Assembly: GCA_023403845.1 (NCBI GenBank)
Contig: JAEYDL010000018.1
Location: forward strand, 186,001 to 250,000
Length of the DNA: 64,000 bases
From: Pseudomonadota bacterium
GTDB lineage: Bacteria > Desulfobacterota > Desulfovibrionia > Desulfovibrionales > Desulfovibrionaceae
Reading direction: 5' to 3'
The translations under genes were made by a program, and so were the position numbers. This document shows, piece after piece, positions 17,195-24,860 of this stretch; position 1 is the stretch's first letter; every line of letters begins with the position of its first letter. The notes beneath the pieces are model-generated. The model searched no databases. It was not told the DNA's origin and saw only the letters and a program-made list of their open reading frames with translations.

Positions 17195-17496
17195 CATGTA
17201 TGCTTTCGCCGCAACCAGTTTGACCATGGATACCTGTTTGCTGCAACGTTTTTGGCCTGCGAATACAAGCAGGCCCAAAACGTGAGGGAGCGGACGGCCA
17301 TATCCGCCAGCTATCCACAGAATTCCCTGATTGGGCTGGATGGGCCTGCCGAACTGGATGCGCTCCCTGCTGTAGGCGACGGTGACATCAAGAGACTCCT
17401 TAAGAGACTCCTTGAGCAATCGCCTGTGCGGCAATACCGATGCGACCGGCACCCAGGGCTGTCATGGCGATCCTAAATCCTGCTCCTTCTCTTGTG
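17195..17496 (-). pseudogene. decayed acyl-CoA dehydrogenase fragment
   Basis: Read leftward, one frame gives GAGFRIAMTALGAGRIGIAA, the classic mid-region of acyl-CoA dehydrogenases. The reading then moves to another frame giving ESLDVTVAYSRERIQFGRPI and later QVSMVKLVAAKAYM, which match the next family blocks in the right order. The frame change sits at a 12-bp tandem duplication near 17390-17413, and family similarity fades at both ends. Only about 100 codons of a roughly 380-codon gene remain. This is a dead remnant. It suggests an acyl-CoA desaturation step was once encoded in or beside the cluster. Confidence 0.72.
17390..17413. repeat. 12-bp tandem duplication inside the pseudogene
   Basis: AAGAGACTCCTT occurs twice head to tail (17390-17401 and 17402-17413). 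It lies at the place where the acyl-CoA dehydrogenase reading frame changes, so slippage or repair at this point probably helped to inactivate the gene. Confidence 0.85.
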
Positions 17497-17909
17497 TAAC
17501 AATGTTTTTAAATGATTATACCGTCTTGAGACAAGAGAAACCGCAATATGGAGTGCGCTGCAGAACATGCGCCGCGCCACGGGGACCAGTTGTCTCTTGT
17601 ACATGAATTTTCGGGAACGAGGCGAAGAAGATGCCTTTTTTCAGATTTCATCAGGACACCAGCCTGAAAGCGCATACGCATTTCCAGCCCATGACCACCT
17701 TCGTTCTTTGGGTGACGGTCTCCCTCTGACGCTGGTCCGTGCCAGAGTCCGGTGATCCGATCAAAATTCACCCTTAACAATTCGCTATGTCTCCGTTACT
17801 GGTATCCATATGTTTTATTTGGGTACACCCGCGTCCCCTCGGAAGACAGGAAAAAGGCAGCTGAAGCCAGCCATCTGGCCAGCTGAAATGCTGCGGACAA
17901 GGAACATCG
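17497..17909. other. 413-bp stretch with no recognisable gene
   Basis: No supported gene lies between the acyl-CoA dehydrogenase remnant and the hydrolase gene. A short leftward open frame (17508-17780) shows no family motif. The stretch presumably holds the hydrolase promoter and further decayed sequence. Confidence 0.5.
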
Positions 17910-18869
17910 ATGCCCCTTCTTTCCCCGAAACGCTGGCGCATGCAGCCGGTCAGGCTGCCGAACCTGTACGGTGAACTGTATCTTCCCCCAGCATGTCCCG
18001 AGCAATCCCCGGATGCTGTTCCAATCAATTCTCCCACCTTCCATGAAGAGGTGGGACGGTTCACCCGGCCCCGACCGGGACTGGTCGTCGCGCCAAGCAG
18101 CGCGGGGATCTGCGACGTGCGGGAACGACATTACGCCAGATATTTTTCCGATGCGGGCTTCGTTTGCCTTGTCGTGGACTGCTTTACGCCCCGCGGCCTG
18201 AAACAATGCGCGGACGACCAGAGCAGGCTGTCCGCCAGAGAGATGAACAGGGATCTTCTGGCCGGCTGGAACCTTCTGGCCGGAAGAGCTGACACGGATG
18301 CGGACCGAATCGCCGTTCTGGGCGTATCCAGGGGCGCTGGAGCCGCTCTTGATATGGCCATGCGCCTGCCGTTCAGTGCTTGCGGTCATGAACGATTTGC
18401 AGCGCATGTAGCCATCTCGCCTCCGGCTTCCATTCAGCCGCGTCGCCCCGTGACTACGGGCGCGCCGATCCTCATGCTGATCGGCGGCCAGGACGACTTC
18501 ACAGGTACGGAACCCGCTCTGCGCTATGCGGACCGACTGAAGACCGGCGGTGCCGACATCACCGTACACGTCTTTCCGGAAGCCCATCACGCATGGGAAT
18601 CCTGCGGCAAGCCGCGTTATTACCCACAGGTTCAATGCTTTCGGGACTGCCATTTTCTTCTGGAGGACGACGGTTCCTATACAGACGAACGTACCGGGGA
18701 AAACATGTCCGAAACTGAGTTACAACAAGCCCGTCTCCGCTGTCTCAGACTGGGCGCGCATGCGGGAGGCGGTTCCGCGAAGCTCAGAAACAGGACCTGC
18801 GAGCTCATCAGACGCTTTTTCTCCGATCATGGACTGGGAGAAAACATATCGGTACGGCAACCGGAATGA
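17910..18869 (+). CDS. dienelactone-hydrolase-like alpha/beta hydrolase
   Basis: The 319-residue protein has the alpha/beta-hydrolase triad in order: nucleophile Ser140 in GVSRG, an acid at Asp195/196 (GGQDDF) and His226 or 227 (PEAHHAWE). The fold and spacing fit the dienelactone hydrolase family, except that dienelactone hydrolases normally use a Cys nucleophile while this one keeps Ser, as in many esterase-like members. There is no signal peptide. The ATG at 17910 follows AAGGAA; a second Met at residue 11 is possible. It would hydrolyse an ester, lactone or thioester, and sits between the regulator and abfD, which supports but does not prove membership of the same pathway. Confidence 0.78.
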   Translation: MPLLSPKRWRMQPVRLPNLYGELYLPPACPEQSPDAVPINSPTFHEEVGRFTRPRPGLVVAPSSAGICDVRERHYARYFSDAGFVCLVVDCFTPRGLKQCADDQSRLSAREMNRDLLAGWNLLAGRADTDADRIAVLGVSRGAGAALDMAMRLPFSACGHERFAAHVAISPPASIQPRRPVTTGAPILMLIGGQDDFTGTEPALRYADRLKTGGADITVHVFPEAHHAWESCGKPRYYPQVQCFRDCHFLLEDDGSYTDERTGENMSETELQQARLRCLRLGAHAGGGSAKLRNRTCELIRRFFSDHGLGENISVRQPE

Positions 18870-18988
18870 CGCCGCAGCCCACGGCAGGCCCGACGACCTG
18901 CCCTTCGCGCACGACTTTTTCTTGAACAAAAGAAGGCGACAAGTATCGGCAATTCCATCGCTTCGGCAGGTGATCCCGTTTCGGGTAT

Positions 18989-19022
18989 AAAAAAGACGCA
19001 TTCCGGAAGGAATGCGCCTTTC
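18989..19022. terminator. bidirectional intrinsic terminator (hydrolase / abfD)
   Basis: The stem GCATTCC (18998-19004) / GGAATGC (19009-19015), extended by flanking pairs, has a GGAA loop. On the minus strand it is followed by six Ts (18989-18994), giving a good terminator for abfD; on the plus strand TTTCT follows. Confidence 0.85.
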
Positions 19023-19095
19023 TGAGAAGAACCCTGGAGAGATTGGGAGAAAGAGCGCTCCGGTTCGGGAGGTTTTATCCGCCCCGAACTTGAAT

Positions 19096-20559
19096 CTAGA
19101 ACAGACCGTCGGGATCGATGCCGGCGAGACGGCGAGCGAGCTTCTTCTTGGCTTCCAGATTCGCGCCGCGGGCGATCATGATGCGCTGCGCCTGCGGGGA
19201 ACCCGCACCGTGCATGGATTCGGTAAGGTAACCCACGGCGGCCGCGCCGATGGTCATGTTTTCAACGAGACGCAGCATGCGCTGACGATGTTCGGTAGGC
19301 ACGCCGTCCACGCCGGCCATCAACTTGTTGCACCAGCCGCCCACTTCAGGCGACTTGAAGTCCGCTTCGGAAGGCATGGTGACCATGAGGCCGCCGGCGA
19401 TATCCTGAGCCAGACGGGCGATTTCGTAAGGCAGACGGGTGACGTTCTGCTTGCAGACGTTGGCCAGCATCATGTCGATGAGGTAGTTGCCGGAAGCGGT
19501 CTTGCGACCTTCCGCGGAGCAGGCGATGCCGCAGCTGTAAAGCGTTTCGTTCAGGTGGATCATTTCAATGATCTTGTCCTTCACGTGGGAAGCCTTGGCT
19601 GCGCCGTTGTATTCCGCCATGGACTGCGTCGCGCCGATGAGCACGTCCCCGTTGCCCACCTTGCAGCCGCCATAGGACTGACGATGGTATCCGGCGAAGC
19701 GTTCGACCAGCATGCCCGCGAAATCCATTTCGCCGCACATGTAGACGTTTTCCCACGGAATGAAGGTGTTGTCGAAGATGACGATGGCTTCCTGCCCGCC
19801 GTAGTTGGCGTTCCCCACATCGATCTTGGAGCCTTCCTCGAGCTTGCGGGTATCGCTGGCCTGACGGCCATAGATGAAGATCAGGCTGGGATCATTGGCC
19901 GGAACGGAGAAGGATACCGCGTAGTCCTGCTCTTCGCCGCGCATGGCCTGAGTGGGCATGACAAGAATATGATGGGAGTTCAGCACGCCCGTCTGATGCA
20001 TCTTGGCGCCGCGCACCACGATGCCGTCTTCGCGACGTTCCACCACATGCACGAACATGTCGGGATCGGCCTGTCCGGAAGGTCCGGCGCCCCGGTTGCC
20101 CTTGGGATCGGTCATGGCGCCGTCCACGGTCCAGTCGTTTTCCTGCCACTGCATCAGGAAGTTCTTGAAACGTTCGTGATAGGGAGTGCCATACTTCTGA
20201 TCGATTTCATACGTGGTGGACCATACCGCGTTCAGGGCGTCCATGCCCACACAGCGCTGGAAACACGATCCGGTCATGTTGCCCAGCAGGCGCTGCATCT
20301 TGACCTTGTTCACCAGATCAGTCGGACTCTGGTGCAGATGCGTGAAGCGGTTGATGCGCTTCCCGGTCAGGCTGGACTTCACGGTCATGAGATCTTCATA
20401 TTCCGGAAATTCGGCCAGCTTGTAGGTCATGGCGCAACAGTTGATGGAAGGACGGATCATGGGATGATCCACGATGTTGTCCACTTTCTTTCCCAGAACA
20501 TACACGTTGCGGGGGCCAAGATCGCGAAGCGACTGGATATACTGATCGGCTGTCATCAT
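19096..20559 (-). CDS. abfD: 4-hydroxybutyryl-CoA dehydratase / vinylacetyl-CoA delta-isomerase
   Basis: The 487-residue enzyme belongs to the FAD plus 4Fe-4S radical dehydratases that convert 4-hydroxybutyryl-CoA to crotonyl-CoA. Starting at the ATG at 20559, which has a GGGAG ribosome site, the known cluster ligands fall at the same numbers as in the Clostridium aminobutyricum enzyme: Cys99, Cys103 (CFQRC), His292 and Cys299 (YHRQSYGGCK). Active-site residues Thr190, Glu257, Tyr296 and Lys300 are also present, and the GAGSPQAQRIMIAR C-terminal block is intact. An in-frame GTG at 20592 is less likely. No CoA-transferase, 4-hydroxybutyrate dehydrogenase or succinate-semialdehyde gene is nearby. 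Transcription is from a sigma-54 promoter 95 bp upstream. The enzyme is normally oxygen-sensitive and cytoplasmic. Confidence 0.95.
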   Translation of the reverse strand: MMTADQYIQSLRDLGPRNVYVLGKKVDNIVDHPMIRPSINCCAMTYKLAEFPEYEDLMTVKSSLTGKRINRFTHLHQSPTDLVNKVKMQRLLGNMTGSCFQRCVGMDALNAVWSTTYEIDQKYGTPYHERFKNFLMQWQENDWTVDGAMTDPKGNRGAGPSGQADPDMFVHVVERREDGIVVRGAKMHQTGVLNSHHILVMPTQAMRGEEQDYAVSFSVPANDPSLIFIYGRQASDTRKLEEGSKIDVGNANYGGQEAIVIFDNTFIPWENVYMCGEMDFAGMLVERFAGYHRQSYGGCKVGNGDVLIGATQSMAEYNGAAKASHVKDKIIEMIHLNETLYSCGIACSAEGRKTASGNYLIDMMLANVCKQNVTRLPYEIARLAQDIAGGLMVTMPSEADFKSPEVGGWCNKLMAGVDGVPTEHRQRMLRLVENMTIGAAAVGYLTESMHGAGSPQAQRIMIARGANLEAKKKLARRLAGIDPDGLF

Positions 20560-20653
20560 AGCGGCATTCTCCCGAAATAAAGGGTTGTTCACAAAGGGGC
20601 AACGCCCCTGAGGCTACGGCATGCGTGACCGTGGAATGTCTTGTGTCAATAAA

Positions 20654-20669
20654 AGCAAGAACCGTACCA
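20654..20669 (-). promoter_or_regulatory. sigma-54 (-24/-12) promoter for abfD
   Basis: On the minus strand the site reads TGGTACGGTTCTTGCT, one base away from TGGCACG-N4-TTGCW, with both invariant GG and GC pairs in place. The predicted start, near 20642, leaves a leader of about 80 nt before the ATG. This puts abfD in the same regulatory class as the ene-reductase and SDR operons. Confidence 0.85.
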
Positions 20670-20772
20670 CAATGACGCATGAAACCTGCATTTCCTGAAT
20701 CTTTCTGAACATCGTGGAATTACACGAAAAAAACTGGCCACCGGTGCCCTGGCGGAATGAATGGCTCATTCT

Positions 20773-20835
20773 GATGCAAAAATACATCATTAAAACGATG
20801 CGTTTCTACATCGAATACCGATGCCTTTTTGCATC
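20773..20835 (-). promoter_or_regulatory. three tandem dyads, probable activator binding sites upstream of abfD
   Basis: Three 16-bp dyads of the form GATGC-N6-RCATC occur at 20773-20788 (GATGCAAAAATACATC), 20797-20812 (GATGCGTTTCTACATC) and 20820-20835 (GATGCCTTTTTGCATC). Their starts are 24 and 23 bp apart, so they lie on nearly the same face of the helix at about two-turn intervals. They sit roughly 130-195 bp upstream of the predicted start, the normal place for enhancers of a sigma-54 activator. Confidence 0.8.
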
Positions 20836-20935
20836 AATCTTGTCTCTCCTCCTCTCCCGAAACAGTTCCGAAACACAACAGGCTCCGGGTCCACACAGGT
20901 CAACAACCGTGCGAACCCGAAAACCGGTCGAGCGT

Positions 20936-22210
20936 TCACAGCCGAATGGACCGGGCGGCCTCCAGCGTCGCCTCGAAATCCGCATCGCTGTGCATGAAGG
21001 AAACCATGGAAACTTCGAATGCCGAAGGTCCGAGGAAGATGTTCCGCTCGCGCATGGCCTTGAAGAAGCGACCGAACAGTTCCACGTCGCTGTTTTTCAC
21101 GTCCTCGAAATTGCGAATCGGCTTTTCCGTAAAAAAGACAGTGAACATGGACGCGATCTGATTGATGACGACCGGAAGTCCCTTTTCCCGCAGGATGACG
21201 GCCAGCTCGTCCGTAAACGTTCTCACTCTGGCCTCGAGCGCCGCGTAATCACTCTTTTTCAGCACGCGCAACGTGGCGATGCCCGCGGCCATGGCCAGCG
21301 GATTGCCGGACAGAGTCCCCGCCTGATACACCGTTCCCGAAGGAGCGATCCGGCTCATGAATTCGGCCTTGCCGCCGAACGCGCCCACGGGAAGGCCGCC
21401 GCCGATGATCTTTCCAAGCGTGGTCAGGTCCGGAGCGATTCCGAATCGCGTCTGCGCCCCGCCGTATTCTACGCGGAAACCGGTGATGACCTCGTCGAAG
21501 ATCAGCAGCGTGCCGTTGGCATCGCACAGCGCCCGCAGTCCCTTGAGAAATCCCTCCTCGGGCAGAACAAGCCCCATATTGCCGCCGACAGGCTCCACAA
21601 TGACCGCCGCCAGATCATCCCCGTGCAGATGAAACATGTCTTCCACGGCGGACAGATCGTTGTAGGGCGCAAGCAGCGTATCTCGCACTGTGGCCTCGGG
21701 CACGCCCGGCGTGCCGGGAATGGACAGCGTGGCCACGCCCGATCCCGCGCTGGCGAGGAAGGGGTCGGCATGCCCGTGATAACAGCCGATGAACTTGAGA
21801 ACCTTGTTCCGTCCGGTAACAGCGCGCGCCAGACGCAGCGCGCTCATGGTCGCCTCCGTTCCGGAGTTCACCATGCGCACCATTTCCATGGCCGGGAAGG
21901 CGTCCACCACTTCCTGCGCCAGTTCAACCTCCGCCTCGCAGGGAGCGCCGTAGCTGGTTCCCCGGCTGGCCGCCTCAACCACGGCGCGGGTCACGTCGGG
22001 GCAGGAATGCCCGAGCAGCATGGGTCCCCATGACAGCACGTAATCAATCATGTCCTGTCCGTCCACAGTCGTGACGTGACTCCCATGCCCCGAAGCAATG
22101 AACAGCGGATCGCACCCTACGGAAATACAGGCGCGGACGGGACTGTTGACCCCGCCGGGGATAATTTTGCGAGCTTCCGCAAAAAGAGCATCGGAACGAG
22201 CGGTATTCAT
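20936..22210 (-). CDS. hemL: glutamate-1-semialdehyde 2,1-aminomutase
   Basis: The 424-residue PLP enzyme converts glutamate-1-semialdehyde to 5-aminolevulinate, the first tetrapyrrole precursor in the C5 route. Family landmarks include VNSGTEATMSALRLARA for the cofactor phosphate, the aspartate block LLIFDEVITGFR, and the Schiff-base lysine in TTLGKIIGGGLPVGAFGG. Length is normal. AAAGGATGA precedes the ATG. It lies 120 bp downstream of a siroheme decarboxylase subunit gene on the same strand, so heme precursor synthesis and a late step are probably co-transcribed. Confidence 0.95.
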   Translation of the reverse strand: MNTARSDALFAEARKIIPGGVNSPVRACISVGCDPLFIASGHGSHVTTVDGQDMIDYVLSWGPMLLGHSCPDVTRAVVEAASRGTSYGAPCEAEVELAQEVVDAFPAMEMVRMVNSGTEATMSALRLARAVTGRNKVLKFIGCYHGHADPFLASAGSGVATLSIPGTPGVPEATVRDTLLAPYNDLSAVEDMFHLHGDDLAAVIVEPVGGNMGLVLPEEGFLKGLRALCDANGTLLIFDEVITGFRVEYGGAQTRFGIAPDLTTLGKIIGGGLPVGAFGGKAEFMSRIAPSGTVYQAGTLSGNPLAMAAGIATLRVLKKSDYAALEARVRTFTDELAVILREKGLPVVINQIASMFTVFFTEKPIRNFEDVKNSDVELFGRFFKAMRERNIFLGPSAFEVSMVSFMHSDADFEATLEAARSIRL

Positions 22211-22330
22211 TGAATCATCCTTTATCGTAGTAAACGGGATTAGGGCCGGAGGCCGCCCGCCTGCACGAAACGGAAGGACGCCGCCTCAGCGAGGCCGAAC
22301 CGTTTCTCGAAGGCATGGGCTTCCTCCCGG

Positions 22331-22807
22331 CTAGAAATAGACCATGGACGTTTTTTTCAGTTCCGCCAGGCTGTCCAGCACGGCGTATTCATCCAGAGCG
22401 GTTTCCCTGCGCAACTGCTCGATGACCTCCCGGCAATCTCCCTCGGTCCGCCCATGAATCATGGTGTACAGAGTATAGGGCCAGTCCGGGGCCGTGGTCG
22501 GACGGTAGTAGCAATGGGAAATCCGGGGATGGCGCGCGGCATGTTCCCCGGCCTCGTCAATAAGCTCTTCCGCGATGCGCCACGCCACCATGGCGTTATG
22601 GGCCCAGCCCGTGCGCTGATGCTTGATGCTCGCACCGAAGCGGCGGATCGCGCCGTTTTCCTTCAGTCTCCGCAGCAAATCCAGAACGACGGTCTCATCC
22701 GTCCCGACCTCGCGGGCGATATCCGCATAAGGCGTCAGGGAGTCGGGAAGCTGATCCTGCACGATGCGCAGAATGGCCCGTTCCGTTTCCGTAAATTCCA
22801 TGCTCAT
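22331..22807 (-). CDS. ahbB: siroheme decarboxylase subunit (AhbA/AhbB family, AsnC-like)
   Basis: The 158-residue protein is built like an Lrp/AsnC regulator: a winged helix (TETERAILRIVQDQLPDSL, then VLDLLRRLKENGAIRRFGAS) and a C-terminal alpha/beta dimer domain. It carries the siroheme-decarboxylase motifs KHQRTGWAHNAMVAW and HCYYRPTT. In sulfate reducers AhbA and AhbB together decarboxylate siroheme to didecarboxysiroheme in the alternative heme pathway. It looks closer to AhbB, but the A/B choice is uncertain. The ATG at 22807 (MSMEF) has GAAGG upstream. It starts 4 bp after the stop of the membrane-protein gene. Confidence 0.8.
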   Translation of the reverse strand: MSMEFTETERAILRIVQDQLPDSLTPYADIAREVGTDETVVLDLLRRLKENGAIRRFGASIKHQRTGWAHNAMVAWRIAEELIDEAGEHAARHPRISHCYYRPTTAPDWPYTLYTMIHGRTEGDCREVIEQLRRETALDEYAVLDSLAELKKTSMVYF

Positions 22808-22811
22808 ACAA

Positions 22812-24581
22812 TCAACCTTCACTTTCCTCGCAGCGGAGAGTTTCGATCTCGTCAATCCTTCGAATTCCCGTCGACGTCAGCACTATGCGGAACCGTTCGA
22901 GGTCGCTTCCCTGCCCGTGCGTGATCCTGCGCACCATGTCCACATGGTATACCTTCCTGCCGGTGATGGGACGCTCGTCGGACGCTCCCTGCGGTTCTTC
23001 CAGAACTTCATCGGCATGCCGCAGAAAGTCCGAAATGTCAAAACGCGAAATGTCCAGAAGAAGGTTCTTGCCCTCCCGGAACGGGTCCGGAAGTTCTCTG
23101 ATGTCGATGGACTTCGAATAATACAGAATATCCTCGTTGTGAAACGCGTTGAGGATATCCACGAAATGCGTCCTGTTGCGCAGCTTGCGCACGGCCTTGG
23201 GAATCCTGTTCCATTCCATGAACCGGAACGACTCGGCGCATCGCCCCAGCCTTCCCGCATAGCTGTCCGAAATGTACAGCAGGCGATCGGGAATCCAGCG
23301 TCCGAACGTCTTGAGCAGCTTGGAGCGGAAAACCTCCTTGATCCGTTCCCGGCAGATGTACGCAAGAACGACGCCCAGAGCGAGCTGCGTCCTGAAGGTT
23401 TCGAAATCCTGCCACAGAAACGTGAAGATCAGGGCGCCGCTCATGGCCGCCCCCGCGGCCACGGTGTACAGAACATGCTCCAGCCATGAGTTGCCCGATC
23501 GCCGCTGAATGCTCAGAAAAAGCGGCATGTCCACGTACTTCTTCAGAATGCTCCAGCGAAACACGGGCAGTTCGTTGTCGCTGCCTGGCTGGGGCATGCT
23601 GTCGGGATATCGCAGTCTCCGGTAGGCCCTCTGCGCCGAATAACAGGCCAGCACATGCGTGGAACAGCTGCGCACGGGCGTAAGCTGGCGCACAAGCTCT
23701 CCCAGCACCTGTGTGGAAATAATGGACAGGTATTCGTCGCAGAAACGAAATACGGGGACCCGGGTAAGCTTGCGGGCATCTTCCTTCCGCGTTCTGTACA
23801 GACGGCGGTAACGCTTCAGGCAGGTGACCACGGTTCTGGACATGTCCAGAGCGGCCCTTGTCCGCTCCTCATTATCCCGCACGGCCAGAACCCGCTTCTT
23901 GCGTGCGAGCAGCGCCGCCCGAAACTGCAGACAAAAGAGCTTCACGCTCAGCTCAAACCGTTCGCGGGCAGCCGGAGTGGTTTCCCTCAGTCCATCGTCA
24001 AGATGACGGGAACACTGTTCCAGAAGATCGACGTATCCCTCCGCCGGAACATTCTCTTCCTCGGCCATTTCAGTCTGAGGGAATACGACAGGGTCCGTCA
24101 GCTCGAACGGCTCGTCCTCTTCCGGCGAATCCGGAGTCCCGGAATCCGCGCATACGCTGCGTACAGCCCGTTCCCAGTCCTCGTTTTCGGACTCTTCGGC
24201 ATCGGCGCCGCCCTTCACCCATTCGGCCGCGCCTCGAGCAGCGGGAATCTCCTCTTCATGGTCGCGCTCCGGGACGGAATGCAGAGTCCTTCTGGCCACG
24301 AAACGCGGATCGTCCCAGCCGAGCAGCGCTTCGAGAGGACGCACGGGGACGCCCAGCCGGATATAGTTCTTGAGGCTTTGCTGATAATCAGTCGGCGTGT
24401 AGCTCCAGCGATTGATCTGAAGACTGTGCGGAAAAAAGAACCATGTTTCTACGGTATAGTGCAAGTGTCTGTCCGACTGGGGACAGGACACCCGCTGACG
24501 GATTTCGAAACGCCGCCTGCCGATGGTCCTGACGGCCTCGGCCAGCACGGCGGCATTGGGACGACGAACAAGATAAGCCAT
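22812..24581 (-). CDS. uncharacterised membrane protein
   Basis: I do not recognise this 589-residue protein. Its N-terminal 100 residues include WFFFPHSLQINRWSY and a YIRLGVP segment, followed by a long acidic linker (about 110-190) rich in E and D. A helical, Arg-rich middle leads to two hydrophobic helices near 366-390 and 397-412, and the C-terminal 180 residues look globular, with LLLDISRFDISDFLRHADEVL. There is no signal peptide, so both ends should be cytoplasmic. The ATG at 24581 is the best start, although a TTG at 24590 is possible and neither has a strong ribosome site. It is the first gene of the operon leading into the siroheme decarboxylase subunit and hemL, so a role linked to tetrapyrroles is conceivable but unproven. 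Confidence 0.75.
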   Translation of the reverse strand: MAYLVRRPNAAVLAEAVRTIGRRRFEIRQRVSCPQSDRHLHYTVETWFFFPHSLQINRWSYTPTDYQQSLKNYIRLGVPVRPLEALLGWDDPRFVARRTLHSVPERDHEEEIPAARGAAEWVKGGADAEESENEDWERAVRSVCADSGTPDSPEEDEPFELTDPVVFPQTEMAEEENVPAEGYVDLLEQCSRHLDDGLRETTPAARERFELSVKLFCLQFRAALLARKKRVLAVRDNEERTRAALDMSRTVVTCLKRYRRLYRTRKEDARKLTRVPVFRFCDEYLSIISTQVLGELVRQLTPVRSCSTHVLACYSAQRAYRRLRYPDSMPQPGSDNELPVFRWSILKKYVDMPLFLSIQRRSGNSWLEHVLYTVAAGAAMSGALIFTFLWQDFETFRTQLALGVVLAYICRERIKEVFRSKLLKTFGRWIPDRLLYISDSYAGRLGRCAESFRFMEWNRIPKAVRKLRNRTHFVDILNAFHNEDILYYSKSIDIRELPDPFREGKNLLLDISRFDISDFLRHADEVLEEPQGASDERPITGRKVYHVDMVRRITHGQGSDLERFRIVLTSTGIRRIDEIETLRCEESEG

Positions 24582-24860
24582 AGACTGCAACCGGATGGAG
24601 GATACGCATATATTCGACCATAGCCAACGCGGCGTACAAGATCAAGCAACCTGACGCCATTAAAAATGAAACGTGAACGGAAGTCGTCCGAAACAGCTCA
24701 AGCGGGGTTTATGAATCAAACGAAACGCGCTAGATTACGGTCGACGCCGTACTCTTGCGGCGCGCACGCCGCCTCTGCCCACGGACGGTTTTCCGCTCGT
24801 GGTCTTCCGACCTCGGGAGGGCGGCCCATCCAACCCGAACCGATCTTCTGGGAGCCTTAC

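Noticed and set aside
17508..17780. Short minus-strand open frame next to the acyl-CoA dehydrogenase remnant
   Set aside because: No recognisable motif and no ribosome site; treated as non-coding or decayed sequence.
19012..20580. Plus-strand open frame opposite abfD
   Set aside because: It is a shadow of abfD, which is identified residue by residue on the minus strand.
20773..20835. CRISPR-like reading of the three short repeats
   Set aside because: The repeats are 16-bp dyads with 7-8 bp gaps and variable centres, not identical repeats with unique spacers; an activator-site reading fits better.
24666..24860. In-frame N-terminal extension of HypD
   Set aside because: It adds 65 residues absent from HypD proteins; the ATG at 24861 has a ribosome site and puts the key cysteines at the expected numbers.
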